Positions 1 to 5,150 of a stretch of DNA of 9,129 nucleotides are shown here, piece by piece. The position numbers and the translations under genes are program-made. The first letter of the stretch is position 1, and each line of letters starts with the position of its first letter. This stretch comes from SLJK01 sp964567295 (GTDB lineage Bacteria; Bacillota; Dethiobacteria; DTU022; UBA8154): NCBI GenBank assembly GCA_964567295.1, contig CAZMLU010000059.1, positions 1 through 9,129 of the forward strand. Reading direction: 5' to 3'. Below the pieces are notes generated by a model, which searched no databases, had not been told where the DNA came from, and saw only the letters and a list, made by a program, of their open reading frames with translations.

Positions 1-884
1 GGGTGCTGGGGATACTGGAAAGGTACACTCCCGATATTGAGCCTGTCTCCATTGATGAAGCCTATCTTGCAGTAACAAAGGAGACCGGCCTCGAAACAGC
101 AAAGGCCATCCGCGCTGCTGTTAAAGAAGAACTCGGTCTCCCTATAAGTATAGGAGTATCCGTTAACAAACTGCTGGCCAAAATTGCCTGCGGCCTGGCC
201 AAGCCGGACAACCTGAAAGCACTCTGGCCCCAGGACGTTCCCCAACTGCTGTGGCCCCTTCCGGTAAAGGTGCTTCCGGGAGTAGGGCCTGTCACAGAGA
301 AGAAGCTGCACTCTTATGGCCTCAGCACAGTAGGAAGCCTGGCTGAATTCCCGGAGGAATCCCTGATCAGCCTTCTGGGCAAAAACGGTAAATTACTCAA
401 ACAATATGCCTGGGGCCAGGACGACCGTAAAGTAGAAACGGAGCACGAAAGAAAGTCAGTCTCCGAGGAGACAACCTTCCCGCGGGACGTCTTCGAGCGG
501 GAGCAAATATTAGTTACCCTCCTAGAACTTTCAGGAGAAGTGGGTTACCGCTTACGGTCCAAAGGGTTGCGGGCCAAAACCATCTCCTTAAAACTGCGCT
601 TTGCTGATTTTAATACCATTACCAGGGACATGACCCTTTCCGAGGCTACCGATAGCGACCGGGAGATTTATCGCTGCGCCGAGAAGCTGTTTCTGCGTGA
701 GGGCAACAGGCCGCCCTGGCGGCTATCCGGCGTTAAGGCATCATCCCTGGAAAGCAGCCGTCAGCTATCACTGTTCTCCTCTGTTTCCGCGAGCGAAACG
801 AAGATAACCCTGGTAAAAGACAGGTTGCGGAATAAATACGGCAGAGAGGTCCTGGTCAGCGCCAGGAGGCTTATGAAAGATTAG
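1..884 (+). CDS. dinB: DNA polymerase IV (Y-family), 5'-truncated
   Basis: This is the C-terminal 293 codons of a translesion DNA polymerase; the start lies outside the window. Visible first is the palm motif SIDEAYLAVT (fragment residues 16-25), whose adjacent Asp-Glu are the metal-binding catalytic residues of Y-family enzymes. The SVNKLLAKIA...AKP segment (53-68) follows. A thumb helix-hairpin-helix (LPGVGPVTEKKL, about 91-102) and the little-finger domain (about 150-250) come next. The peptide QLSLF (254-258) matches the beta-clamp binding motif of Pol IV and is followed by a basic tail of about 35 residues, common in Bacillota DinB. The enzyme copies damaged DNA in the cytoplasm, tethered to the sliding clamp. 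The reading frame is intact to the TAG at 882-884. It precedes the tungstate locus but has no visible link to it. Family assignment is firm; lesion specificity cannot be read. Confidence 0.95.
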   Translation, partial: VLGILERYTPDIEPVSIDEAYLAVTKETGLETAKAIRAAVKEELGLPISIGVSVNKLLAKIACGLAKPDNLKALWPQDVPQLLWPLPVKVLPGVGPVTEKKLHSYGLSTVGSLAEFPEESLISLLGKNGKLLKQYAWGQDDRKVETEHERKSVSEETTFPRDVFEREQILVTLLELSGEVGYRLRSKGLRAKTISLKLRFADFNTITRDMTLSEATDSDREIYRCAEKLFLREGNRPPWRLSGVKASSLESSRQLSLFSSVSASETKITLVKDRLRNKYGREVLVSARRLMKD

Positions 885-901
885 CTATTAAACCTGCTCA
901 A

Positions 902-932
902 GGGTGTCAGGTACCCCGTCCCCCTGACACCC
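902..932 (+). repeat. Inverted repeat after dinB (terminator or REP-like element)
   Basis: A perfect 10-bp inverted repeat, GGGTGTCAGG (902-911) and CCTGACACCC (923-932), encloses an 11-base C-rich loop containing CCCCGTCCC. It begins 17 bases after the dinB stop. It would fold into a very stable hairpin, but no T-tract follows, so it is not a classical intrinsic terminator. The GTCAG...CTGAC arms around a GGGACGGGG core look like the intergenic REP-type palindromes I recall from Bacillota genomes; that is from memory and unproven. Its right arm overlaps the putative -35 of the next gene, so an operator is a third possibility. Confidence 0.6.
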
Positions 933-951
933 CCCAGCCTGATTGTAAAAT
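924..951 (+). promoter_or_regulatory. Putative sigma-A promoter of the regulator gene
   Basis: CTGACA (924-929) and TAAAAT (946-951) each match the -35 and -10 consensus at five of six positions, with 16 bases between them. Transcription would start near 957, giving a leader of about 15 bases before the ATG at 972. The ribosome binding site is the G-rich GGGGTGAGG at 961-969. The -35 lies in the right arm of the inverted repeat. Prediction from sequence only. Confidence 0.4.
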
Positions 952-971
952 AATGAGATAGGGGTGAGGGA

Positions 972-2141
972 ATGGAAGGGGATTTTCCTGTAGAATTTAA
1001 GGTTTTTCTGGAACTGGAAGGAGAAAAGCGTATTTCTGCAAGTAATCTTTTTGAGCTGCTGGAGAAGATCGTAACTTTTGGCTCCATCAGCCGCGCCTCT
1101 TCTCAAATGGGCCTTTCTTACCGCTATTCATGGGGGCTGATCAGAGAGGCGGAAAAGGTCCTGGGGGTAGCGTTGGTCGATAAACAGGTTGGAGGTTATG
1201 CCGGTGGGGGCACTTCCCTCACCAAAGACGGACAGGAACTGCTTTTACAGTACCGGGTCTTCAAGCAGGAGGTAGATAGTGGCCTAAGCCGTTTTTTATC
1301 CGCCTCCCGCCCTCCCCAAAAAATGCCAACCCCTGAAGAAAGAGGCCTGCCAGATGCTGCTGCCAAGAACCTGCTGCTGGCCAGCACCATGGAGCCGGTA
1401 GAGACGGGGCTTTTAGATTTGCTAGAACAAGCGTTTTTTCGAGTTAGCGGAATACTGGTGAGGCATATCGCCCTGGGAAGCGGTCGTGCCCTCCAGATGG
1501 CCAGGGAAGGGCGGGTCGATATGGCTCTTACTCATGCCCCTGAGCTTGAGGAAGAATTTATACGTGAAGGATGGGGAAAGGAGAAGTATCCCCTGATGTC
1601 CAATGACTATGTCCTTGTGGGCCCCCTCTCAGATCCGGCAGGACTGGGAGAGATTGTACATAAAATGGTTTCGCCAGCTGCTTTTCAAAAGATTGCCTAC
1701 TCCCGGGCATTTTTTGTCAGCCGTGGGGACCGTTCCGGCACCCACTTAAAGGAACTGAAACTCTGGAAAGCTGCAGGGGTAACTCCTGCTGGAGATTGGT
1801 ACCTGCAGGCCCCCGGGGTTGCCGGAAACCTGGGAACGCTGCGTCTCGCCGCCGAAAAAGGTGCTTACACACTCGTAGATCGGGCGTCTTTTCTCATATC
1901 CCGAGCTGAAGAACAGATGACTATTTTTGCGGGTAAGGATAATCAAAAGATGCCGGGAAAACACTTGAAAAATATCTTTGTGCTAATTATTGTTGATCCG
2001 GAGCGCGTTCCTTCTGTGCAGTACAGGGAGTCTTCCCTTTTTGCCAGCTGGCTTAGAGGAGAAGAAGGTCAGGGAATTATTTCCACTTTCGGTGAGGAAA
2101 ATTTTAAACGCCCTCTTTTTACTGCGCTTCACAATTTCTAA
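972..2141 (+). CDS. ModE-type HTH fused to TupA-like binding domain; probable tungstate/molybdate regulator
   Basis: A 389-residue cytoplasmic protein with no signal peptide. Residues about 20-100 match the ModE DNA-binding domain: a winged helix-turn-helix with FGSISRASSQMGLSYRYSW (36-54), then the characteristic VGGYAGGGTSLTKDG (73-87). A linker to about 130 leads into a periplasmic-binding-protein-like domain (about 133-385) in place of ModE's usual C-terminal Mop/TOBE oxyanion domains. This domain is collinear with the TupA encoded just downstream. Shared blocks are LTHAPELEEEFIREGWG (186-202), SRGDRSGTHLKE (250-261) and the C-terminal STFGEENFKRPLF (371-383). The TTTS phosphate-loop-like motif of TupA is here STMEPV (138-143). 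I infer a regulator of the tup operon that senses tungstate or molybdate with a transporter-derived domain. Start: ATG 972 follows GGTGAGG and gives the full ModE N-terminus. Whether it represses or activates is not visible. Confidence 0.88.
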   Translation: MEGDFPVEFKVFLELEGEKRISASNLFELLEKIVTFGSISRASSQMGLSYRYSWGLIREAEKVLGVALVDKQVGGYAGGGTSLTKDGQELLLQYRVFKQEVDSGLSRFLSASRPPQKMPTPEERGLPDAAAKNLLLASTMEPVETGLLDLLEQAFFRVSGILVRHIALGSGRALQMAREGRVDMALTHAPELEEEFIREGWGKEKYPLMSNDYVLVGPLSDPAGLGEIVHKMVSPAAFQKIAYSRAFFVSRGDRSGTHLKELKLWKAAGVTPAGDWYLQAPGVAGNLGTLRLAAEKGAYTLVDRASFLISRAEEQMTIFAGKDNQKMPGKHLKNIFVLIIVDPERVPSVQYRESSLFASWLRGEEGQGIISTFGEENFKRPLFTALHNF

Positions 2142-2207
2142 CCTTCTAAAACAAAACGCTGTTCATATCTTTTTGGTTTCTAATTTGTAGCTTCTGCATT
2201 TTGAGGG

Positions 2208-2236
2208 TTGCCAGGAATCTTTTTTTATGGTACATT
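2208..2236 (+). promoter_or_regulatory. Putative promoter of the riboswitch-tupABC transcript
   Basis: TTGCCA (2208-2213, five of six to the -35 consensus) is followed after exactly 17 bases by TACATT (2231-2236, four of six to TATAAT). TG at 2228-2229, one base before the hexamer, makes it an extended -10. The predicted start is near 2243, about 30 bases before the riboswitch P1 stem, so the whole aptamer would be transcribed. A T-run (2220-2226) lies in the spacer. Confidence 0.6.
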
Positions 2237-2243
2237 GATAGCG

Positions 2244-2265
2244 ATATGAATATCATTTCATATTC
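2244..2265 (+). promoter_or_regulatory. Candidate ModE-like operator palindrome
   Basis: ATATGAA (2244-2250) and TTCATAT (2257-2263) are perfect inverted copies around a six-base centre TATCAT. A second overlapping inverted pair, GAATAT (2248-2253) and ATATTC (2260-2265), uses the same region. With the preceding GCG, the layout (AT-rich arms, short spacer) resembles known ModE operators. It sits on the predicted transcription start, where a bound protein would block RNA polymerase. The obvious candidate to bind it is the ModE-type regulator encoded immediately upstream. The binding partner is inference; the symmetry is directly visible. Confidence 0.55.
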
Positions 2266-2272
2266 ACTTTGT

Positions 2273-2370
2273 CATCTTCGATTCATGGCATCCTAAGGTA
2301 AACTGCTATGGTCCATGAACGGCAGGGTCGAACGGGAAACGGTTAGGCCTCCCTCACTGGAAAGAAGGTG
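2273..2370 (+). ncRNA. Moco/Tuco-type riboswitch aptamer upstream of tupA
   Basis: The leader RNA carries sequence blocks I recognise from the Moco RNA motif: GGTTAGGCCTCCC (2341-2353) followed by CTGGAAAG (2357-2364). A closing stem P1 pairs CATCTTC (2273-2279) with GAAGGTG (2364-2370), seven pairs with one U-G. A second stem pairs TTCATGG (2282-2288) with CCATGAA (2313-2319) and continues with CAT/ATG (2289-2291/2308-2310). AGGG (2324-2327) can pair with CCCT (2351-2354), enclosing a small hairpin with a GAAA-containing loop (2331-2344). The family is known to respond to molybdenum cofactor, and variants are proposed for tungsten cofactor. Since the gene downstream is tupA, the tungsten form is the better guess. 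A covariance-model search with Rfam RF01055 would decide membership. The downstream terminator arrangement predicts an OFF switch. Confidence 0.8.
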
Positions 2371-2391
2371 TATTGTTTTTCGCTGCCTTCT
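2363..2391 (+). promoter_or_regulatory. Antiterminator pairing of the riboswitch expression platform
   Basis: AGAAGG (2363-2368), which includes most of the 3' strand of P1, is perfectly complementary to CCTTCT (2386-2391) in the left half of the terminator stem. Two wobble pairs can extend it (2369-2370 with 2384-2385). P1 and this helix cannot form together. Without ligand the RNA can make the antiterminator and read into tupA; with ligand, P1 holds GAAGG and frees the terminator. Confidence 0.65.
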
Positions 2392-2412
2392 GAAGGCAGC
2401 AATTTATTTTTT
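2382..2412 (+). terminator. Intrinsic terminator of the tup riboswitch
   Basis: GCTGCCTT (2382-2389) and AAGGCAGC (2393-2400) form a perfect eight-pair hairpin with a three-base loop, followed by the T-rich run AATTTATTTTTT (2401-2412). It lies 11 bases after the riboswitch P1 stem and about 130 bases before tupA, so it is a regulated attenuator, not the end of a gene. A second hexa-T run follows at 2423-2428. Confidence 0.8.
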
Positions 2413-2438
2413 ACTGCCGCTATTTTTTACTGTCGTTA
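2407..2438 (+). repeat. 16-bp tandem duplication just after the terminator stem
   Basis: TTTTTTACTGCCGCTA (2407-2422) is followed directly by TTTTTTACTGTCGTTA (2423-2438), identical at 14 of 16 positions; both differences are C to T. The first copy includes the terminator T-tract, so the duplication gave the leader a second T-run 16 bases further on, without its own hairpin. It appears to be a replication-slippage product. Confidence 0.75.
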
Positions 2439-2545
2439 TGCATGTATATTCATTATGCAGCAACAAGCTAAACGCGTATGTGGTAGAGAAAAAATGGAAG
2501 ATAGCTTTAAATAATTATTTTAAAAACGAAGACGGAGGTCTTAGA

Positions 2546-3484
2546 ATGAAGAGGGTTGCAGTATTATTTATAGTGCTTATAATGATGGTAGTGACAGGCT
2601 GTCAGCAGCCCGCAGATACCGGAGCAGATGATCCCCACGGGGACTCTAATGGTGCACCTGCCGATAATGGTGCACCTGCCGATAATGGTGAAGCTGCTGT
2701 GCCTGAATTTGGGCCTGAGTATGCTGATACAATTGTTCTCGCCACAACAACAAGCACCTATGACTCAGGTCTTTTAGACAAAATAATTCCGGTTTTTGAA
2801 TCTATGCATGGTATTGAAGTCGATATAATATCATTAGGCACGGGGCAGGCTATCAATATCGCCGAGAGGGGAGACTGTGATATCATCCTGGTCCATGCCC
2901 CAAATCTGGAAGACCAGTTTGTGGAAGAGGGATACGGCACAGAGCGCTGGAATGTTATGTATAACGAATTTGTTTTTTTGGGGCCAAACGGAGACCCTGC
3001 CGGGATAGCAGAGAGTGCTGATATAGAAAGTGCACTTATTAAAATGCAGGAACATATGGAGGACGAAGGAATTGCTTTTACCTCCAGGGGGGATAATTCC
3101 GGAACACATAACAAGGAGGTAGATCTGTGGCCTCTCGCCGGGATTGAAGTTGAAGGACAGGAGTGGTATACTTCTTTGGGACAGGGAATGGGCGATACGT
3201 TGATTACCACCAATGAAATGGAAGGGTATACTATGACGGACCGGGGGACGTATTTCTCCATGATGGACAAATTGCCCAACCTGGAGATCGTTTTTGAAGG
3301 GGACGAAGCCCTTACCAATCCTTACAGCATAATTCCTGTCAACCCCAATAAACATCCTGGTGTTAAGCATGAAGAGGCACTTCTTCTGGCTGAATTTTTT
3401 ATATCCGATGAAGCCCAGAAGATGATCGGGGAGTTCGGCAAGGATACTTTTGGAGAGCCACTGTTTTTCGCCGATGCACAGTAA
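2546..3484 (+). CDS. tupA: Tungstate ABC transporter substrate-binding lipoprotein TupA
   Basis: A 312-residue extracellular binding protein that captures tungstate and delivers it to TupB. The start is ATG 2546 because GGAGG (2534-2538) lies seven bases upstream and the product then opens with a lipoprotein signal: MKR, a hydrophobic core, and the lipobox VTGC with Cys19 as lipid-attachment site. An acidic, low-complexity linker (about 20-60) with a repeated NGAPAD unit leads to the binding domain. TTTS (67-70) after a beta strand and SRGDNSGTH (180-188) are hallmark segments of TupA-type oxyanion-binding proteins. The protein ends in ISDEAQKMIGEFGKDTFGEPLF, typical of the family. The gene heads tupABC and lies downstream of the riboswitch. 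The binding domain resembles the C-terminal half of the regulator encoded upstream. Tungstate over molybdate is a family-based assignment. Confidence 0.93.
   Translation: MKRVAVLFIVLIMMVVTGCQQPADTGADDPHGDSNGAPADNGAPADNGEAAVPEFGPEYADTIVLATTTSTYDSGLLDKIIPVFESMHGIEVDIISLGTGQAINIAERGDCDIILVHAPNLEDQFVEEGYGTERWNVMYNEFVFLGPNGDPAGIAESADIESALIKMQEHMEDEGIAFTSRGDNSGTHNKEVDLWPLAGIEVEGQEWYTSLGQGMGDTLITTNEMEGYTMTDRGTYFSMMDKLPNLEIVFEGDEALTNPYSIIPVNPNKHPGVKHEEALLLAEFFISDEAQKMIGEFGKDTFGEPLFFADAQ
2648..2689 (+). repeat. tupA: 18-bp in-frame tandem repeat in the TupA linker
   Basis: AATGGTGCACCTGCCGAT occurs at 2648-2665 and 2666-2683 without mismatch, and AATGGT starts a third copy. It encodes two NGAPAD units in the flexible segment between the lipidated cysteine and the binding domain. 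It changes only tether length, so it is likely neutral and slippage-prone. Confidence 0.9.
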
Positions 3485-3639
3485 CCTGAGACAGCTTATT
3501 GCCTGAAATGTTTTATATGCAGACCCAAGGAGCTCTGCTACCCCATAAGATTATCGAAAATGATAGAGCGTTTCCTATAAGATATTGTCCGCGCGCTGTT
3601 GTAAAGAGAATTGCGGCAGTTAAACAGGAGGAACGAAAT

Positions 3640-4329
3640 ATGGAGGCTGTGAATGCATTAAAGCTCTTACTAACTTTTGACCCGTATGTCTATAATATTA
3701 TCGGGGTCTCTCTCCGGGTATCAGGGATAGCGCTTTTATTCAGTACTTTAATTGGGATACCGGTGGGGACAATTTTGGGACTGACCCATTTCCGCGGTAA
3801 ACCTTTTGTTACCGCTTTATTATATACGGGGATGGGGTTCCCCCCTGTTGTTATCGGGCTCTTTGTTTTTCTTCTGTTTTCATCTGTGGGCCCCATGGGA
3901 AGCCTGGGGTGGCTTTTTACCACCAAGGCAATGATTACGGCACAGACAATTATCGCTTTTCCCCTGGTATCTGGTTTTACCATGGCCGCAGTTTTATCTG
4001 TTGACAAAAATCTTATGAAACAGCTGCAAGCCTTGGGGGCTACCAAGCTTCAGGCCTCATGGGCCGCCATTAAAGAAGCGCGTATAGGAGTGCTCGTTGC
4101 TATAATAGCGGGATTTGGCGGTATCATCTCCGAAGTGGGAGCCGTCATGCTTGTAGGAGGGAACATTGAGGGCAAGACGAGGGTGCTCACCACTGCCATA
4201 GTTTTGGAGACCAGGCAGGGTAATTTTGGAGTGGCTATAGCATTTGGTATTATCCTTTTATCTATCACTTTTATAGCCAATCTTACCATGGTTACTTTGC
4301 AAAAAAGACACCTTTTTGCTTCTGAGTAA
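3640..4329 (+). CDS. tupB: Tungstate ABC transporter permease TupB
   Basis: A 229-residue integral membrane protein that forms the tungstate channel as a dimer, docking TupA outside and TupC inside. Hydrophobic segments are visible at roughly 19-48, 55-82, 98-120, 150-175 and 196-220. The cytoplasmic coupling loop ALGATKLQASWAAIKEARIG (131-150) is the EAA-like motif of binding-protein-dependent permeases; the family motif SEVGAVMLVGGNI (164-176) follows. Start ATG 3640 has AGGAGGA (3626-3632) seven bases before it. The open frame reaches back to 3499, but that extension is not hydrophobic and lacks a ribosome binding site. The 155 bases between tupA and tupB are longer than usual within an operon; I see no clear hairpin or promoter there. 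Confidence 0.93.
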   Translation: MEAVNALKLLLTFDPYVYNIIGVSLRVSGIALLFSTLIGIPVGTILGLTHFRGKPFVTALLYTGMGFPPVVIGLFVFLLFSSVGPMGSLGWLFTTKAMITAQTIIAFPLVSGFTMAAVLSVDKNLMKQLQALGATKLQASWAAIKEARIGVLVAIIAGFGGIISEVGAVMLVGGNIEGKTRVLTTAIVLETRQGNFGVAIAFGIILLSITFIANLTMVTLQKRHLFASE

Positions 4330-4359
4330 TAACATTGACTTAAGGGAAAGGCCGTTATT

Positions 4360-5091
4360 ATGACTGAGAAAAGTTATTATATAAGGAACCTGCTGAAAAA
4401 ATATCCCGGCTTTGAATTGGAAATTAAAGATCTGTCGCTATTTAAAGGGGAGATTTTTTGCATGCTGGGGCCTAGCGGTGCAGGAAAGACTACCCTGCTG
4501 CGTCTATTAAACTTTTTGGAGAAAGCGGAAGAAGGGGAGATAATATTTGAGGGCCGTAATTTTTCATACCACAGTAACACTTACCCGTTAGAGGTAATGA
4601 GGAAGATCACCACTGTATTTCAGAGACCGGCCCTTTTAAAAGACAGCGTCTGGAAAAATATCATCTATCCTCTGAAAATCCGAAACCAGCGGGTGGACAA
4701 AGCGGAGATCATGCCCTTAGTAGAGGAACTGGGGATTTCCCATTTGCTCCGCCAAAGCAGCCGCACTTTGTCCGGCGGGGAAGCGCAGAGGGTGGCCATG
4801 GCCAGGGCGCTGGTCTTTAAGCCGCGGGTGCTGCTCCTGGACGAACCCACAGCCAACCTGGACCCTACCAATATCAAGATAATCGAGCAGATGGTGACTA
4901 AGTATGCCGCTGAAGAGAGGCCAACCGTTGTGTGGATCACCCATAACCACTTCCAGGCCAAGCGGGTGGGAGACCGGACCTGCCTGATTGATGGCGGGCT
5001 TATAGTCGAGGTTAGTGAAAAAGACACCTTTTTTAATAACCCGGAGCAACAGAAGACAAAAGCGTTTCTTTCCGGGGAGATGTTCTTCTAA
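4360..5091 (+). CDS. tupC: Tungstate ABC transporter ATP-binding protein TupC
   Basis: A 243-residue cytoplasmic ATPase that powers TupB. All ABC motifs are intact: Walker A GPSGAGKTT (37-45), Q-loop FQRP (87-90), signature LSGGE (137-141), Walker B VLLLDEPTANLDP (157-169) with catalytic Glu162, and switch His195 in WITHNH. It ends soon after the catalytic core (SGEMFF) and has no TOBE/Mop oxyanion domain of the kind found on ModC, which fits the Tup family. The gene starts 30 bases after tupB, with GGGAAAGG (4344-4351) as ribosome binding site. No terminator hairpin is evident in the 55 bases after its stop, so transcription may continue into the exporter genes. Confidence 0.93.
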   Translation: MTEKSYYIRNLLKKYPGFELEIKDLSLFKGEIFCMLGPSGAGKTTLLRLLNFLEKAEEGEIIFEGRNFSYHSNTYPLEVMRKITTVFQRPALLKDSVWKNIIYPLKIRNQRVDKAEIMPLVEELGISHLLRQSSRTLSGGEAQRVAMARALVFKPRVLLLDEPTANLDPTNIKIIEQMVTKYAAEERPTVVWITHNHFQAKRVGDRTCLIDGGLIVEVSEKDTFFNNPEQQKTKAFLSGEMFF

Positions 5092-5108
5092 ATAATATTG
5101 TTAAATAT

Positions 5109-5150
5109 AAGGAGATGAAGAGTTTTTCCCTTCAGCGATATAAAATATGA
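5109..5150 (+). promoter_or_regulatory. Unusual translation-initiation region of the first exporter gene
   Basis: The only good Shine-Dalgarno, AAGGAG (5109-5114), is 32 bases before the exporter ATG at 5147. It directly abuts another ATG (5115) that opens an 11-codon frame, MKSFSLQRYKI. That frame stops at TGA 5148-5150, overlapping the exporter start as ATGA. An in-frame TAA at 5141-5143 prevents an earlier exporter start. TGAAG (5116-5120) and CTTCA (5130-5134) could pair and bring the Shine-Dalgarno nearer the real start. Either coupling through the short frame or hairpin-shortened spacing is possible; neither is shown. Confidence 0.45.

Larger units (their letters stand above)
2142..2545 (+). 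other. 404-base intergenic regulatory leader of the tup operon
   Basis: This stretch separates the regulator from tupA and carries no convincing gene. It holds, in order, a promoter with an extended -10, a palindrome at the expected transcription start, a Moco/Tuco-type riboswitch, an intrinsic terminator, a 16-bp tandem duplication, and an AT-rich tail ending in the tupA ribosome binding site. The reading frame of tupA stays open upstream to 2315, but that extension lies on riboswitch and terminator sequence and has no ribosome binding site. No terminator hairpin was seen directly after the regulator stop, so read-through from the regulator gene is possible. Confidence 0.8.

Noticed and set aside
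2439..2459. TGCAT/ATGCA hairpin in the tupA leader
   Set aside because: Only five pairs with an 11-base loop in AT-rich sequence; too weak to call a regulatory structure.
2315..2545. 77-codon N-terminal extension of TupA (open frame from ATG 2315)
   Set aside because: It is encoded by riboswitch and terminator sequence, has no ribosome binding site, and would bury the lipoprotein signal that begins at 2546 behind a strong GGAGG.
2758..3370. Long minus-strand open frames of 186 and 178 codons inside tupA
   Set aside because: They are antisense to a clearly conserved gene, have no recognisable motifs, and overlap each other in different frames; they are shadows of tupA codon bias.
3499..3639. 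47-codon N-terminal extension of TupB
   Set aside because: No ribosome binding site at 3499 and no permease-like sequence; ATG 3640 has AGGAGGA at ideal spacing and gives a family-length protein.
5092..5146. Terminator or separate promoter between tupC and the exporter genes
   Set aside because: No GC-rich hairpin with a T-tract and no well-spaced -35/-10 pair were found; the exporter transcription unit is left open.
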